In this document: positions 32,093 through 43,779 of the stretch, piece by piece
How the letters are laid out: each line of letters opens with the position of its first letter
Position numbering within the stretch: the first letter of the stretch is position 1
Assembly (NCBI GenBank): GCA_946414805.1
Contig: CAMKPZ010000011.1
Span: 1 to 43,958, forward strand
DNA: 43,958 bases
Origin: an uncultured Bacteroidales bacterium
GTDB lineage: Bacteria > Bacteroidota > Bacteroidia > Bacteroidales > Paludibacteraceae
Reading direction: 5' to 3'
Program-made: the position numbers and the translations under genes
The notes under the pieces: model-generated
Seen by the model: the letters and a program-made list of their open reading frames with translations, nothing else
The model's database searches: none
What the model was told of the DNA's origin: nothing

Positions 32093-35000
32093 TTACGCAT
32101 CCTCGCCGTTCAGAGCAGCCTCAGCCGCCTCACGGGCAGCCTGAATAGCGGCATACTCCTCCTTGTTGTGGACAGCCAGCTTCGTGAACTCACGCAGACC
32201 CGTTCCGGCAGGGATCAGGTTACCGCAGATCACGTTCTCCTTCATACCCTCGAGGTAGTCCACCTTACCGCGGATAGCAGCCTCGTTGAGCACTTTGGTC
32301 GTCTCCTGGAAGGACGCAGCCGACATGAACGATTTTGTTCCCAGAGCGGCACGGGTGATACCCTGCAGGATCTGTTTTGCCGTTGCGCACTCTGCGTCAC
32401 GCGCCTTAACCAGTTTCTTGTCACGGCGGCGGAGCGAACTGTTCTCGTCGTGCAAACGGCGGGCCGTCACAATCTGACCCTCATGCAGGTTCTCCGAATC
32501 ACCGGCATCCGTCACTACCTTGCGACCCCAGATACGGTCGTTCTCCTCGAGGAAGTCGAGTTTGTCGACTACATCACCCTCCAGATAACGGGTATCGCCC
32601 GGCTCCAGGATCTCTACCTTACGCATCATCTGGCGGACAATGATCTCGAAATGCTTGTCATTGATCTCCACACCCTGCATACGATATACAGCCTGTGCCT
32701 CGTTCACAATATAGTTCTGTACCGCCGTCGGACCCTGAATAGCCAGAATATCCTCGGGAGTGATAGCGCCGTCAGACAGCGCTACACCGGCACGGACAAA
32801 GTCGCCCTCCTGTACCAGAATCTGCTTGGTCAACGGGATGAGATAAGCCTTCTGCTCACCTAACTTGGAGGTGATGAAGAGTTCACGGTTACCGCGCTTG
32901 ATCTTACCGAAGGATATCTCGCCGTCGATCTCGGCTACTACAGCCGGGTTGGACGGGTTACGTGCCTCGAAGAGCTCCGTGATACGCGGCAGACCGGAGG
33001 TGATATCACCGCCGCTGTTCGTAGCACGCGCCATGGAGAACAAGGTGTCGCCGATCTTCACCTCGGCGCCGTCCGTGAAGGTCAGACTTGCTTTCACAGG
33101 CAGGTTGTACGAACGCAGAACATTGCCTTCCTTGTCCATGATATGCGCCTGCGGCATCTTGGTCTTGTCCTTCGTCTCCGTGATCGACACTTCCTTCTTA
33201 CCGGTCTGCTCATCGACCTCCGTCTTGCAGGTTACGCCCTCGATGACATCTTCGTAACGGATGACACCGTCTTGCTCGATGATCAACGGGGTCTTATACG
33301 GATCCCACTCGCAGACTACCGTGTCCTTCGGGTATTTCTCGCCCGGAGTGACAAACAACTTGGAAGCGTACGGGATATCGAAGCTGGAGAGCACAACGCC
33401 GGTCTTCTCGTCCTTGAGAGAAAGCGTGTTCTTACGGCTTACGACAATCGTCTCGCCCGCAGCAGTGGTGATGGTACGCAGATCCTCGATCTCAACAATT
33501 CCTTCGCGGGTCAGGGTGTAAGTACCCTGTGCAGCAGCACCACCGGCAAGACCTCCGGAGTGGAAGGTACGCAGCGTCAGCTGGGTACCCGGCTCACCGA
33601 TCGCCTGAGCGGCGATAACGCCGACTGCCTCACCTTTCTGCACCATCTTACGGGATGCCAGGTTGCGTCCGTAACACTTGGCGCAAACGCCGTGCTTGCT
33701 CTCGCAGGTGAGAACGGAACGGATCACTACCTCTTCGATACCGGCCGCCTCGATTGCCTCGCATTGTGCCTCGCGGATCTCTTCGCCGGCTGCGACAATC
33801 AGGTTGCCCTCGTTATCATGGATATCATGTACCGACACACGGCCCAGAATACGCAGCGTCAACGATGCGATCACATGACCGTTAGCATCCTTGATAGCGC
33901 GTGCCGACAGACCACGCAGCGTACCGCAGTCCTCTTCGTTGATGATCACATCGTGCGACACATCCACGAGACGACGGGTCAGATATCCGGCATCCGCCGT
34001 CTTCAGAGCGGTATCCGCCAGACCCTTACGGGCACCGTGCGTAGAAATGAAGTACTCCAGCACCGACATACCTTCCTTGAAGTTAGCGAGGACAGGGTTC
34101 TCGATCTCAGGACGGGTATCGGTTGCTCCGGCCTTCAACGGCTTCGCCATAATACCACGGATACCGGCCAACTGCTTGATCTGCTGCTCGTTACCACGGG
34201 CACCCGAATCCATCATCATGTAAACCGAGTTAAATCCGTTGTCGGCTTCCTTCATATGTTTCATCAGGATGTCCTTCAACTCGTCATCGACCTTCTTCCA
34301 TGTATCGATCGTAGCGCGGTAACGCTCGTCGTCGGAGAGCATACCGTAGTTATAGCGCTCGTTGATCTCATCGATATCGGCGTTACCCTTGTCGGTCAAT
34401 GCTTTCTTCTCCTCCGGAATCAGAATATCATTGAGGTTGAAGCTCAGACCTCCGCGGAATGCGCGATAGTATCCGAGATCCTTGATATCATCGAGGAACT
34501 TCGCCGTACGAGCCACACCGCAGGTCTTAATCACCTTCGTAATGATGCTCTTCACAGCGCCTTTCTTCATCAGCAGGTTCTGATAACCGATCTCCTCCGG
34601 CACATACTGGTTCACGATCACACGGCCCGGAGTAGTCTCGATGATACGGGTTACCTTGCGGCCTTCCTCAATCGTGTTCACACGTACGTTCACCTTCGCA
34701 TGGATATCTACGATGCCTTCGTTCAGAGCGATGATAGCCTCTTCCTCCGAGTAGAAGGTCAGGCCCTCGCCTTTCGCACCAGCGCGTTCCTTAGTAATAT
34801 AATAGAGACCCAGGATCATATCCTGCGAAGGAACGGTGATCGGGTTTCCGTTAGCCGGATCCAAGATATTGTGGGATCCTAACATCAGCAGCTGCGCCTC
34901 CAGAATAGCCTCGTTGCTCAGCGGCAAATGGACTGCCATCTGGTCACCGTCGAAGTCGGCGTTAAATCCGGCACATGCCAGCGGGTGCAGCTGAATAGCC

Positions 35001-36406
35001 TTACCCTCGATCATCTTCGGCTGGAAAGCCAGAATACCGTGACGGTGAAGTGTCGGGGCACGGTTCAGCAGAACAGGGTGACCCTCCATCACGTGCTCCA
35101 GAATCTCATAGATCACCGGCTCACGGCGATCGATGATCTTCTTCGCCGACTTGACGGTCTTCACAATACCGCGCTCGATGAGCTTGCGGATGATAAACGG
35201 CTTGTAGAGTTCGGCCGCCATCTCTTTCGGCAGACCGCACTCATGCATCTTCAGCTCCGGACCTACGACGATTACCGAACGAGCGGAGTAGTCCACACGT
35301 TTACCGAGCAGGTTCTGACGGAAACGGCCTTGCTTACCCTTCAGCGAATCCGAGAGGGATTTGAGAGGACGGTTAGCATCCGATTTCATCGCCGTCGTCT
35401 TACGGCTGTTATCGAAGAGGCTGTCAACGGCCTCCTGCAGCATACGCTTCTCGTTACGCAGAATGACATCCGGCGCCTTGATCTCTACCAGACGTTTCAG
35501 ACGGTTGTTACGGATGATCACACGACGATAGAGGTCGTTGAGGTCAGAGGTAGCAAAGCGTCCGCCGTCCAGCGGAACCAACGGACGAAGCTCCGGAGGC
35601 GTCACAGGGATAGCCTGCAGGATCATCCACTCCGGACGGTTCTTGCCGTTCGAAGCACGGAATGCCTCTACTACCTGCAGACGCTTCAATGCCTCCTGAC
35701 GGCGCTGTACGGACGAAGACTTGTCCGCCGTAGCACGCAACTCATACGACAGAGCATCCAGATCGAGTTCGCAAAGCAGGTCATAAACCGCCTCGGCTCC
35801 CATCTTGATGATCACCTTGTTCGGATCCGTGTCGTCCAGCAGATCGTTGTTCTCCGGCATGATGTTCTGCACCTGGATATACTGATCCTCGTCCAGAAGC
35901 ATGCATTTCTCGATAGGAATTCTATTCTTATCCGCCTCGTTCTTCTCGCCGATCTCCTGACCCTCCAGTGCACCCGGACGGACTACGAGGTACTTCTCAT
36001 AGTAGATCACGGTGTCCAGTTTCTTAGTCGGGATACCCAGCAGAGCCGCCATTTTGGACGGCAGCGAACGCAGATACCAGATGTGCGCTACCGGCACCAC
36101 CAGTTTGATGTGGCCCATACGCTCACGGCGAACCTTCTTCTCGGTCACTTCTACGCCGCATCGTTCGCACACGATTCCTTTATAACGGATACGTTTGTAT
36201 TTACCGCAATGGCACTCATAATCCTTGGTAGGACCGAAGATGCGCTCGCAGAACAAACCATCGCGCTCCGGTTTGTAGGTACGATAGTTAATCGTTTCCG
36301 GTTTGAGCACTTCGCCCGAAGAGATCTGCATGATCTCATCCGGAGAAGCCAGACCAATAGTTATCTTGGTGAAACCGGTTTTCTTATTTTCTTGTTTAAA
36401 AGCCAT
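32093..36406 (-). CDS. rpoC: DNA-directed RNA polymerase subunit beta'
   Basis: This is the catalytic clamp subunit of RNA polymerase, 1437 residues, normal for Bacteroidota. The N-terminal zinc ribbon is visible ([19 protein letters not shown], about 65-85). The magnesium-binding [12 protein letters not shown] lies in the active centre, and the bridge helix and trigger loop region includes [11 protein letters not shown] and [10 protein letters not shown]. The second zinc site includes [16 protein letters not shown]. It lies 12 nt after rpoB in the usual rpoB-rpoC operon. A hairpin closes the operon beyond the stop. Confidence 0.98.
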   Translation of the reverse strand: MAFKQENKKTGFTKITIGLASPDEIMQISSGEVLKPETINYRTYKPERDGLFCERIFGPTKDYECHCGKYKRIRYKGIVCERCGVEVTEKKVRRERMGHIKLVVPVAHIWYLRSLPSKMAALLGIPTKKLDTVIYYEKYLVVRPGALEGQEIGEKNEADKNRIPIEKCMLLDEDQYIQVQNIMPENNDLLDDTDPNKVIIKMGAEAVYDLLCELDLDALSYELRATADKSSSVQRRQEALKRLQVVEAFRASNGKNRPEWMILQAIPVTPPELRPLVPLDGGRFATSDLNDLYRRVIIRNNRLKRLVEIKAPDVILRNEKRMLQEAVDSLFDNSRKTTAMKSDANRPLKSLSDSLKGKQGRFRQNLLGKRVDYSARSVIVVGPELKMHECGLPKEMAAELYKPFIIRKLIERGIVKTVKSAKKIIDRREPVIYEILEHVMEGHPVLLNRAPTLHRHGILAFQPKMIEGKAIQLHPLACAGFNADFDGDQMAVHLPLSNEAILEAQLLMLGSHNILDPANGNPITVPSQDMILGLYYITKERAGAKGEGLTFYSEEEAIIALNEGIVDIHAKVNVRVNTIEEGRKVTRIIETTPGRVIVNQYVPEEIGYQNLLMKKGAVKSIITKVIKTCGVARTAKFLDDIKDLGYYRAFRGGLSFNLNDILIPEEKKALTDKGNADIDEINERYNYGMLSDDERYRATIDTWKKVDDELKDILMKHMKEADNGFNSVYMMMDSGARGNEQQIKQLAGIRGIMAKPLKAGATDTRPEIENPVLANFKEGMSVLEYFISTHGARKGLADTALKTADAGYLTRRLVDVSHDVIINEEDCGTLRGLSARAIKDANGHVIASLTLRILGRVSVHDIHDNEGNLIVAAGEEIREAQCEAIEAAGIEEVVIRSVLTCESKHGVCAKCYGRNLASRKMVQKGEAVGVIAAQAIGEPGTQLTLRTFHSGGLAGGAAAQGTYTLTREGIVEIEDLRTITTAAGETIVVSRKNTLSLKDEKTGVVLSSFDIPYASKLFVTPGEKYPKDTVVCEWDPYKTPLIIEQDGVIRYEDVIEGVTCKTEVDEQTGKKEVSITETKDKTKMPQAHIMDKEGNVLRSYNLPVKASLTFTDGAEVKIGDTLFSMARATNSGGDITSGLPRITELFEARNPSNPAVVAEIDGEISFGKIKRGNRELFITSKLGEQKAYLIPLTKQILVQEGDFVRAGVALSDGAITPEDILAIQGPTAVQNYIVNEAQAVYRMQGVEINDKHFEIIVRQMMRKVEILEPGDTRYLEGDVVDKLDFLEENDRIWGRKVVTDAGDSENLHEGQIVTARRLHDENSSLRRRDKKLVKARDAECATAKQILQGITRAALGTKSFMSAASFQETTKVLNEAAIRGKVDYLEGMKENVICGNLIPAGTGLREFTKLAVHNKEEYAAIQAAREAAEAALNGEDA

Positions 36407-36418
36407 ACTAGTCCTCCA

Positions 36419-39400
36419 TTATTCCATGTTGATACTGAGTGCGAGACCTTGCAATTCGTGCAGCAGCACGTTCAACGACTCGGGCAGACCCGGAGTCGGG
36501 AAGTTCTCACCTTTGACGATTGCCTCGTAGGTACGTGCACGACCGGTGACATCATCGGACTTGATGGTAAGGATCTCCTGGAGCACATGAGCGGCACCGT
36601 GTGCCTCGAGTGCCCAAACCTCCATCTCACCGAAACGCTGACCACCGAACTGTGCCTTACCGCCCAACGGCTGCTGGGTGATGAGGCTGTACGGACCGAT
36701 TGAACGGGCGTGCATCTTGTCGTCTACCATGTGACCGAGTTTCATGAAGTAGGTCACTCCGACGGTAGCCATCTGGTCGAACGGTTCACCCGTCTCGCCG
36801 TCGTACAACTGAGTCTTACCGCCACGGGGCAGACCGGCTTTGTCGGTCCACTCGTCCAACTGCTCCATCGTACATCCGTCGAAGATAGGAGTAGAGAACT
36901 TGACACCCAGTTCGGCACCTGCCCAACCGAGCACAGCCTCGAAAATCTGACCGATGTTCATACGGGAAGGCACACCCATCGGGTTCAGCACGATATCTAC
37001 CGGAGTTCCATCCGCCAGGAACGGCATGTCCTCGACACGCACGATCTTCGATACGATACCCTTGTTACCGTGACGACCTGCCATCTTGTCACCCACACGG
37101 ATCTTACGGCGCTTAGCCACATATACCTTCGCCATCTGGATGATGCCGTTCGGCAGCTCATCACCGATAGTCAGGTTGAATTTATCGCGCTTGAGCGCTG
37201 CGTCCATCTCCTTATATTTGGCAATATAGTTGATCACGCACTGCGCTACGAGTTCGTTCTTATGGGCATCAGAGGTCCAGCCCTCAAGCATCACCGTGAA
37301 GTAATCAATCTCACCCAGACGCTCTTTGCTGAAATGCTGACCCTTCGAGATCAACTCGGTGCCCAGAATATCCTTGACGCTTACCGCCTGACGGCCGTTC
37401 AGCAGCGTGTAGAGTTTGGAGATCAACTCCTCGCGCAGGTTATCCGCCTGCTCACGGAACTTGAGATCCATCTTCTGCAGCGCTTCCTTATCCTCCATCT
37501 TCTGCTTGCGGTCCTTGTTAGCACGGCAATACAGTTTCTTGTCGATGATCACGCCGTCAAGCGAAGGACTTGCTTTCAGAGACGCATCCTTCACATCGCC
37601 TGCTTTGTCGCCGAAGATCGCCTTCAGCAGTTTCTCCTCCGGACTCGGATCGGTCTCTCCCTTCGGTGTGATCTTACCCACCAGGATATCACCCGGCTGG
37701 ATGTAAGCACCGATACGGATAATACCGTTCTCGTCCAGATCCTTCGTTGCCTCTTCCGATACATTCGGAATATCGGCAGTGAACTCCTCCATACCGCGCT
37801 TCGTGTCGCGTACCTCAAGCAACTGCTCTACTACGTGAACCGAAGTGTACATATCTTCGCGCACAATGCGCTCACTAAGCACGATAGCATCCTCGTAGTT
37901 GTAACCCTTCCACGGAATATAAGCCACCTTCAGGTTCTTTCCCAGAGCCAACTCACCGCCTTGGGTAGCATAACCCTCGGTCAGGATCTGACCCTTCTCT
38001 ACGCGGTCGCCCTTGCGAACGATCGGATGGAGATCGATAGTGGTATTCTGGTTGGTCTTCTCGAATTTCGGCATCTTGTACTCTTTCTCCTGCGAGTCAA
38101 AGCTGATCAGAGCCTCCTCTTCGCTGCGGTCGTAGTTGATGCGGATCACATCAGCATCTACATATGTCACCTTGCCGGCACCCTCAGCCACGATCTGCGT
38201 GCGGCTGTCAGCCACCAACTGATCCTCGATACCGGTTCCTACAATAGGAGCCTCCGAGGTAATCAACGGAACAGCCTGGCGCATCATGTTCGATCCCATC
38301 AAGGCACGGTGGGCATCATCGTGCTCCAGGAACGGAATGAGCGCTGCTGCTACGGAAGCGATCTGGCAAGGAGCCACATCCATCAGGTTCACCTGATCCG
38401 GTGCCACTACAGGGAAATCAGCACCCAGACGGGTCTTGACTTTCGAGCGGATGAAACTGCCGTCCTCACGCAGCGGAGCGTTACCCTGTGCCACCACCTG
38501 GTTCTCCTCGTCCTCTGCGGAGAGATAGATCACATGGTCGTTATCCAGATCCACTACGCTGTCGTTCACCTTGCGGTACGGAGTCTCGATAAATCCGAGG
38601 TCGTTGATCTTCGCGTAGATACAGAGCGAAGAGATCAGACCGATGTTCGGACCTTCCGGAGTCTCGATAGGACACAGACGGCCATAGTGCGTATAGTGTA
38701 CGTCTCGCACCTCGAATCCTGCACGGTCACGGCTCAGACCGCCGGGACCCAACGCCGACATACGGCGCTTGTGGGTGATCTCGGCCAACGGGTTCTGCTG
38801 GTCCATGAACTGGCTCAGCGCGTTCGTGCCGAAATAACTGTTGATGATCGAAGAGATCGATTTTGCATTGATCAGATCAGTCGGTGTAAAGACCTCGTTG
38901 TCGCGCACGTTCATACGCTCACGTACCGTACGGGCCATACGGGCCAGACCGATACCGAACTGGTTGAAGAGCTGTTCGCCTACCGTGCGGACACGGCGGT
39001 TGCTCAAGTGGTCGATATCATCCACCTCCGCATTGCTGTTGATCAGCATTACGAGATATTTGATGATCTCGATCATATCTTCCTTGGTCAGCACACGGGT
39101 ATCCTCCGGGATAGACATGTTCAGCTTGCGGTTGATACGGTAACGGCCTACTTCGCCCAGATCATAACGCTTCTGCGAGAAGAAGAGGTTCTGGATCATC
39201 TCTCGTGCCGTAGCATCATCGGCAGGCTCTGCATTACGGAGCTGACGATAGATATAGAGCACTGCTTCTTTCTCAGTCTTTGCCGGGTCTTTCTGCAGGG
39301 TGTTGAAGATGATCGAGAAATCATTCTCACGCTCCTGATCCTTGTGCAACAGCACCGATTTGGAACCGGACTCGAGGATGATATCAATCACCTCCGGCGT

Positions 39401-40231
39401 CAGTTCCGCCTCGCGCTCTACCACGATCTGGTTACGCTCGATAGAAGAAACCTCACCGGTATCTTCATCTACGAAATCCTCAATCGTCGGCTTCATCACG
39501 TAGCCGGCTAACTTGCGGCCGACACATGCCTCCAACGCCTCGCGGCTTACCTTCACCTCTTCCGCCAGATCAAAGCAGTTCAGAATATCCTTATCGGACT
39601 CAAAACCGATAGCACGGAGAAGCGTCGTTACCGGCAATTTCTTCTTACGGTCGATGTAAGCATACATAACCTTGTTGATATCCGTCGCGAACTCGATCCA
39701 CGATCCGCGGAACGGGATGATACGGGCAGAATAGAGCTTCGTGCCGTTCGAGTGCATCGAGGTGCCGAAGAAAACACCCGGCGAACGATGCAACTGACTT
39801 ACCACCACGCGCTCGGCGCCGTTGATCACAAACGTGCCCTTCGGGGTCATGTAAGGGATCGTACCTAAATACACATCGGAAACGACTGTGTCGAAATCCT
39901 CATGATCCGGATCTTCGCAACTCAGACGCAACTTCGCCTTCAACGGCACGCTGTAGGTCAAACCACGCTTAATACACTCTTCGATCGTGTAACGGGGACG
40001 ATCCACAGAATAGTCCAGGAAGGCCAACGTGAAACTGTTGCGGGTATCCTGAATCGGGAAGTTCTCCGAGAATACCTTAAAGAGTCCCTCTTTACGACGC
40101 TGCTCAGGGGTACTATCCATCTGAACAAAATCCTCGAAGGACTTCAACTGAATCTCCAGAAAGTCAGGATAAGGCATATGCTTTTGCATACGACTGAAAT
40201 TGACTCTCTGCTGTTTTTTTGTTGTAGCCAT
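36419..40231 (-). CDS. rpoB: DNA-directed RNA polymerase subunit beta
   Basis: This is the second large subunit of RNA polymerase, 1270 residues, typical for the phylum. Visible landmarks are the N-terminal [20 protein letters not shown], the rifampicin-pocket region [24 protein letters not shown] and [21 protein letters not shown], and the C-terminal [20 protein letters not shown] that joins the clamp. The ATG at 40231 gives the standard start. The upstream gap to rplL (40232-40463) holds a hairpin and AT-rich sequence. Long plus-strand frames opposite this gene are shadows. Confidence 0.98.
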   Translation of the reverse strand: MATTKKQQRVNFSRMQKHMPYPDFLEIQLKSFEDFVQMDSTPEQRRKEGLFKVFSENFPIQDTRNSFTLAFLDYSVDRPRYTIEECIKRGLTYSVPLKAKLRLSCEDPDHEDFDTVVSDVYLGTIPYMTPKGTFVINGAERVVVSQLHRSPGVFFGTSMHSNGTKLYSARIIPFRGSWIEFATDINKVMYAYIDRKKKLPVTTLLRAIGFESDKDILNCFDLAEEVKVSREALEACVGRKLAGYVMKPTIEDFVDEDTGEVSSIERNQIVVEREAELTPEVIDIILESGSKSVLLHKDQERENDFSIIFNTLQKDPAKTEKEAVLYIYRQLRNAEPADDATAREMIQNLFFSQKRYDLGEVGRYRINRKLNMSIPEDTRVLTKEDMIEIIKYLVMLINSNAEVDDIDHLSNRRVRTVGEQLFNQFGIGLARMARTVRERMNVRDNEVFTPTDLINAKSISSIINSYFGTNALSQFMDQQNPLAEITHKRRMSALGPGGLSRDRAGFEVRDVHYTHYGRLCPIETPEGPNIGLISSLCIYAKINDLGFIETPYRKVNDSVVDLDNDHVIYLSAEDEENQVVAQGNAPLREDGSFIRSKVKTRLGADFPVVAPDQVNLMDVAPCQIASVAAALIPFLEHDDAHRALMGSNMMRQAVPLITSEAPIVGTGIEDQLVADSRTQIVAEGAGKVTYVDADVIRINYDRSEEEALISFDSQEKEYKMPKFEKTNQNTTIDLHPIVRKGDRVEKGQILTEGYATQGGELALGKNLKVAYIPWKGYNYEDAIVLSERIVREDMYTSVHVVEQLLEVRDTKRGMEEFTADIPNVSEEATKDLDENGIIRIGAYIQPGDILVGKITPKGETDPSPEEKLLKAIFGDKAGDVKDASLKASPSLDGVIIDKKLYCRANKDRKQKMEDKEALQKMDLKFREQADNLREELISKLYTLLNGRQAVSVKDILGTELISKGQHFSKERLGEIDYFTVMLEGWTSDAHKNELVAQCVINYIAKYKEMDAALKRDKFNLTIGDELPNGIIQMAKVYVAKRRKIRVGDKMAGRHGNKGIVSKIVRVEDMPFLADGTPVDIVLNPMGVPSRMNIGQIFEAVLGWAGAELGVKFSTPIFDGCTMEQLDEWTDKAGLPRGGKTQLYDGETGEPFDQMATVGVTYFMKLGHMVDDKMHARSIGPYSLITQQPLGGKAQFGGQRFGEMEVWALEAHGAAHVLQEILTIKSDDVTGRARTYEAIVKGENFPTPGLPESLNVLLHELQGLALSINME

Positions 40232-40392
40232 TATTTTAGATGGTTGATAATTGTTTAACAGAATTAAACTGTTGGTAATGAATAATTTAAATCTAAATCG
40301 GCGGGTTGGTCTTTTATTTTATTTTAATATACACCCTATAATAATTACCAAATTTTTCAGTTTTTTAATCATTCTGTCCTATTGAGCAGAAA

Positions 40393-40428
40393 AGGTTTAG
40401 ACCCCCATTTGCATAGGGATCTAAACCT
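40393..40428 (-). promoter_or_regulatory. Hairpin between rplL and rpoB, probable attenuator or processing site
   Basis: AGGTTTAGA (40393-40401) pairs perfectly with TCTAAACCT (40420-40428), with inner CCC/GGG pairs possible. It lacks a T run on the minus strand, so partial termination or RNase processing between ribosomal and polymerase genes is more likely than full termination. The rest of 40232-40463 is AT-rich without a recognised promoter. Confidence 0.55.
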
Positions 40429-40463
40429 ATTCCACCCGATCAGAGTGGTTGGTTAGGCGGGTA

Positions 40464-40844
40464 TTACTTCAGCTCTACCTCAGCACCTACCTCTTCGAGA
40501 GCTTTCTTCAAAGCCTCAGCAGTTGCTTTGTCAACGCCTTCCTTAACGTTTGCAGGAGCAGCGTCTACGATGTCCTTAGCCTCTTTCAGACCAAGACCGG
40601 TTTGCTCCTTAACAGCCTTTACAACCTGGAGCTTGTTTGCACCTGCGCTCTTCAGTACTACATCGAAAGAGGTCTTCTCCTCTACAGCAGCTGCCTCAGC
40701 ACCTGCAGCGGGAGCAGCAGCAACAGCTACAGCTGCAGCAGCCGGCTCAATTCCGTACTCCTCTTTGAGGATAGTAGCGAGTTCATTTACTTCCTTAACG
40801 GTAAGGTTAACTAATGTTTCAGCAATAACTTTAAGATCTGCCAT
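40464..40844 (-). CDS. rplL: 50S ribosomal protein L7/L12
   Basis: This is the stalk protein that recruits translation factors to the large subunit. It has 126 residues. The N-terminal dimerisation helices (about 1-32) are followed by a flexible Ala-rich hinge (about 33-55) and the C-terminal factor-binding domain with [20 protein letters not shown] and [15 protein letters not shown]. It starts after an 81-nt gap with short TATCGA-type repeats. Confidence 0.97.
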   Translation of the reverse strand: MADLKVIAETLVNLTVKEVNELATILKEEYGIEPAAAAVAVAAAPAAGAEAAAVEEKTSFDVVLKSAGANKLQVVKAVKEQTGLGLKEAKDIVDAAPANVKEGVDKATAEALKKALEEVGAEVELK

Positions 40845-40890
40845 TGTCTTATAAATTTTAAGTGTTTATTTTTTCAGTTAATTTGTTTTT

Positions 40891-40926
40891 CGGAATACCG
40901 ATATTTCGATAAATCGATATTTCGAT
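40891..40926. repeat. ATCGAAAT-type short repeats between rplJ and rplL
   Basis: Alternating ATATTTCGAT and AAATCGAT units run into the rplJ stop codon. The cluster resembles that at 2835-2873. Each unit is nearly palindromic. Confidence 0.65.
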
Positions 40927-41456
40927 TATTCTGCGCGCTCTCCGAGCGTCTGCAGTACACCATGGATGGTGTTTTGTCCACTCTGCAGAGCCGATACAAC
41001 GTTCTTTGCAGGCGATTGCAACAGGGCAACCAATTCTGCGATAAGTTCGTTCTTCGACTTGATCGTGCACAAGAACTCGAGATTCTGCTTGCCTACGTAA
41101 ACGGTTTCCTCTACGTATGCAGCTTTGAGTTGCGGCTTAGCCTCACCCGTCTTGTCGCCCTTCGTAAACTCTTTGATCAGTTTAGCAGGAGCGTTGCCGG
41201 TGTTGCTCAGCATAAGAGCGGTATTGCCCTTGAGTGCACCGAAGATCTCTGCCTCAATACCCTTTTTCTCAAGAGCTTTCTGAAGCAGCGTGTTCTTGGC
41301 TACCAAGAGTTTGATGTCCTGTTTGAAGCATGCACGACGCAACTCACTGGTCTTCGCTGCATCCAGACCCTCGACATTAACGAGGTAGAAATGCGAATAC
41401 TCAGCCAGTTGTGCGCCAAGCGCTTCAATGACGAGATTTTTATCTTCCTTTTTCAT
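40926..41456 (-). CDS. rplJ: 50S ribosomal protein L10
   Basis: This is the base of the L7/L12 stalk; L10 also autoregulates its operon in many bacteria. It has 176 residues. Typical segments are KNTLLQKALEKKG (about 55-67), GNTALMLSN and the C-terminal helix ALQSGQNTIHGVLQTLGE that carries L7/L12 dimers. Only 22 nt separate it from rplA, so there is no room for the long leader used for L10 autoregulation in E. coli. Confidence 0.97.
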   Translation of the reverse strand: MKKEDKNLVIEALGAQLAEYSHFYLVNVEGLDAAKTSELRRACFKQDIKLLVAKNTLLQKALEKKGIEAEIFGALKGNTALMLSNTGNAPAKLIKEFTKGDKTGEAKPQLKAAYVEETVYVGKQNLEFLCTIKSKNELIAELVALLQSPAKNVVSALQSGQNTIHGVLQTLGERAE

Positions 41457-41478
41457 ACTTGTCCTTTGTTTTTAGAGA

Positions 41479-42168
41479 TTAAAGCGATTTGGTATCGATC
41501 TTAATACCCTGACTCATAGTGCTGGAAAGATAAACGCTCTTAATGTACTCTCCCTTGGATACAGCCGGTTTGAGATGCTTGATGGTCTCGATGAACGCAG
41601 CAGCATTCTCCGCGATCTTCTCAGCGCTGAAACTAACTTTACCGATAGAGGTGTGTACAATACCGAACTTGTCAACCTTGAAGTCGATCTTACCGCCCTT
41701 TACCTCTTTTACTGCTTTCGCAACATCCATGGTAACCGTACCGCTCTTGGGGTTCGGCATCAAGCCACGAGGACCTAATACGCGACCGAGAGCACCGATC
41801 TTACCCATGATCTGAGGCTGGGTGATGATCACATCAATGTCCGTCCATCCACCTTTGATCTTTTCAATATACTCATCCAGACCTACATAGTCAGCACCTG
41901 CCTCTTTAGCAGCTGCCTCCTGATCCGGAGTACAGAGTGCAAGAACGCGAACCGTCTTACCCGTTCCGTTAGGAAGTGCCACGACGCCACGAACCATCTG
42001 GTTCGCCTTACGCGGGTCTACACCCAGACGCACGTCGATATCTACACTTGCATCGAATTTCGTGGTAGTGATCTCTTTTACAAGAGCAGCTGCCTCGCTA
42101 ATCGTGTAGAGCTTACCTGCTTCAATCTTCTCAGCAGCAAGCTTCTGTTTTTTTGTCAGTTTTGCCAT
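41479..42168 (-). CDS. rplA: 50S ribosomal protein L1
   Basis: L1 forms the mobile stalk near the ribosomal E site and is a translational repressor of the L11 operon in other bacteria. It has 229 residues, the normal size. Family segments are [20 protein letters not shown] (about 34-53), [16 protein letters not shown] (about 129-144), and [17 protein letters not shown] (about 173-189). It starts 26 nt after rplK. Confidence 0.97.
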   Translation of the reverse strand: MAKLTKKQKLAAEKIEAGKLYTISEAAALVKEITTTKFDASVDIDVRLGVDPRKANQMVRGVVALPNGTGKTVRVLALCTPDQEAAAKEAGADYVGLDEYIEKIKGGWTDIDVIITQPQIMGKIGALGRVLGPRGLMPNPKSGTVTMDVAKAVKEVKGGKIDFKVDKFGIVHTSIGKVSFSAEKIAENAAAFIETIKHLKPAVSKGEYIKSVYLSSTMSQGIKIDTKSL

Positions 42169-42194
42169 AATTGTTGATAATGATTGAAGAGTGA

Positions 42195-42617
42195 TTACTT
42201 AACTACGATACCCATACTGCGTGCGGTACCCTTGACCATCTTGAGAGCCGACTCAACGGTGAAGCAGTTCAGATCCACCATCTTGTCCTGAGCAATCTGC
42301 GTAGCCTGCTCCTCGGTGATTGTAGCCACCTTGTTACGGTTCGGCTGATCGCTTCCGCTCTTCACCTTAGCAGCCTCCAGAAGCTGGATTGCTACAGGAG
42401 GAGTCTTTACGATGAAGTCAAACGACTTGTCCGCATAAACGGTAATGATTACAGGCAGCACTTTTCCTGCCTTGTCTTGCGTTCTGGCATTGAACTGTTT
42501 GCAGAACTCCATGATGTTCACACCCTTGGAACCCAGAGCCGGGCCTACCGGAGGTGCAGGATTGGCAGCGCCACCCTTGATTTGGAGTTTGATAAAACCA
42601 GCAATTTCTTTAGCCAT
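42195..42617 (-). CDS. rplK: 50S ribosomal protein L11
   Basis: L11 binds 23S rRNA at the GTPase-associated centre. The start at 42617 gives [16 protein letters not shown] and 140 residues, the standard length. An in-frame ATG at 42677 would add 20 lysine/serine-rich residues unlike the family. The N-terminal [18 protein letters not shown] and the C-terminal RNA-binding domain ([10 protein letters not shown] at the end) are clear. Confidence 0.97.
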   Translation of the reverse strand: MAKEIAGFIKLQIKGGAANPAPPVGPALGSKGVNIMEFCKQFNARTQDKAGKVLPVIITVYADKSFDFIVKTPPVAIQLLEAAKVKSGSDQPNRNKVATITEEQATQIAQDKMVDLNCFTVESALKMVKGTARSMGIVVK

Positions 42618-42759
42618 AGTTTTACTTTTGTTAATAGTTTTTGACTTGCTAACGGGCTTTCGAATCTCGATACTCAAATCTCAACTCTAATACCCTCAGT
42701 CGGTTAATAATTTGATTTTAAACTACCGAGTAGTGACTAACGGTCCGTAACAAGACCTC

Positions 42760-43311
42760 CTACTCTTTCTCTACTTGGTTGTAGCCCAGTTCCAGAGGAG
42801 TCTGGCGATCAAAGATCGTAACGACCACCTTGAGTTTATGCTTCTCGCTGTTCACTTCCTGTACAGTACCCTTGAAGCCATTGAACGGACCATCGACCAC
42901 CTTCACGCTCTCGCCTACGAGGAAAGTAACCTCACTCGCTGCGCGAACCTCTGACTCGCTTGCCAGACCAACCAGTTTGTTGACCTCTGCCTGCGATACA
43001 GGCTCCGGTTTAACCGTCGTCTTGCCGCCGCTCAAGAATCCTAATACATTCGGGATATTACGCAAGAGAGGGAAACTCTCATCGCATAGATAGCACTCTA
43101 CCAGCACATAGCCCGGCAGAAGGTTGCGTTCCTTCTCCGTGCGCTTGCCGTTCTTAAGCGTTACCACTTTCTCCCGGGGAATCAGCACCTGCGAAACATA
43201 CTCGCGGAAAAGAGAACTGGATACAAGAGCATTATTAATATACTCCTCAACCTTGTTCTCCTTACCGGAGATAGCACGCATCACATACCATTGTTTTTTG
43301 TTCTCAGCCAT
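42760..43311 (-). CDS. nusG: Transcription termination/antitermination protein NusG
   Basis: NusG binds RNA polymerase and couples it to Rho or ribosomes. It has 183 residues. The NGN domain at the N-terminus (QWYVMRAISGKENKVEEYI) includes the ERNLLPGYVLVECYL segment. The KOW domain at the C-terminus reads VGESVKVVDGPFNGFKGTVQEV. It lies between secE and rplK, the classic order. The 142-nt gap to the rplK start contains no clear promoter. Confidence 0.97.
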   Translation of the reverse strand: MAENKKQWYVMRAISGKENKVEEYINNALVSSSLFREYVSQVLIPREKVVTLKNGKRTEKERNLLPGYVLVECYLCDESFPLLRNIPNVLGFLSGGKTTVKPEPVSQAEVNKLVGLASESEVRAASEVTFLVGESVKVVDGPFNGFKGTVQEVNSEKHKLKVVVTIFDRQTPLELGYNQVEKE

Positions 43312-43347
43312 AATCCAATTGACGATTTACAATTTACAGATTCTCAA

Positions 43348-43536
43348 TCAGAGCAGGCCATAAACAAATGTCATGATACTCTCAAAGCACCAGTCCATAA
43401 ACCATACGATCAGCGCCAGTATAATGGAAGCAATCAATACTATCACTGAACTTTGGGTCAACTCTTTGCGAGAAGGCCAACTGGTCTTATGAACCAATTC
43501 GTTGTACGACTCTTTGCAATATTCTACGAACTTCAT
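43348..43536 (-). CDS. secE: Preprotein translocase subunit SecE
   Basis: This is the small essential subunit that clamps SecY in the Sec channel. It has 62 residues, the short single-helix form. An amphipathic N-terminal helix includes the SWPSRKELTQS motif (about 19-29). One membrane helix spans about 31-52. The gap to nusG contains AATTTAC-like near-repeats. Confidence 0.95.
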   Translation of the reverse strand: MKFVEYCKESYNELVHKTSWPSRKELTQSSVIVLIASIILALIVWFMDWCFESIMTFVYGLL

Positions 43537-43634
43537 ATATAGTAGATTTTTTATTTTCTCCTGACAAATCTTATATCCGCGCCAACAATCCGGCTCTAAC
43601 TATTGTTAAAGTCGAATCGGAAGCTATGTATTTG

Positions 43635-43654
43635 GCGAAGGCGTAACACTTCGC
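43635..43654 (-). other. Short hairpin between tRNA-Trp and secE
   Basis: A 6-bp stem GCGAAG / CTTCGC with an 8-nt loop lies just beyond the 3' end of the tRNA. It may guide 3' processing. The remaining gap (43537-43634) shows no gene. Confidence 0.45.
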
Positions 43655-43658
43655 GTAG

Positions 43659-43729
43659 CACGGAAGGCAGGAATCGAACCCACATTGACGGTTTTGGAGA
43701 CCGCTCTCCTACCATTGGAGGACTTCCGT
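43659..43729 (-). tRNA. tRNA-Trp (CCA)
   Basis: The minus-strand cloverleaf is complete: a 7-bp acceptor ACGGAAG/CTTCCGT, D arm CTCC/GGAG, anticodon loop CTCCAAA with CCA, and T loop TTCGATT. The discriminator is G, as expected for tryptophan. CCA is not encoded. It lies between tuf and secE, as in other Bacteroidota. Confidence 0.95.
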
Positions 43730-43764
43730 AAAGCGCTCGGGGCTCGAAGCCCCAAGCGGTTTAC
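43728..43764 (-). other. Hairpin between tuf and tRNA-Trp
   Basis: A long imperfect stem (GTAAA, CGCT and GGGGCT paired with AGCCCC, AGCG and TTTAC, loop CGA) abuts the 5' end of the tRNA. No T run is present, so RNase processing or partial termination is more likely than full termination. Confidence 0.55.
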
Positions 43765-43779
43765 TCATTTGCCGACAAA

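Noticed and set aside
33143..36703. Long plus-strand frames (579 and 591 codons) opposite rpoC
   Set aside because: Same cause as above: antisense frames kept open by codon bias of rpoC and the start of rpoB.
36710..39511. A 933-codon open frame on the plus strand opposite rpoB
   Set aside because: It is a shadow of the highly biased codon use of rpoB; no domain or promoter supports it, and rpoB is certain.
40319..40372. A 17-residue minus-strand ORF in the rplL-rpoB gap as a leader peptide
   Set aside because: It is AT-rich, Lys/Ile-rich and very short, in a region where such frames arise by chance; no promoter or attenuator pairing ties to it.
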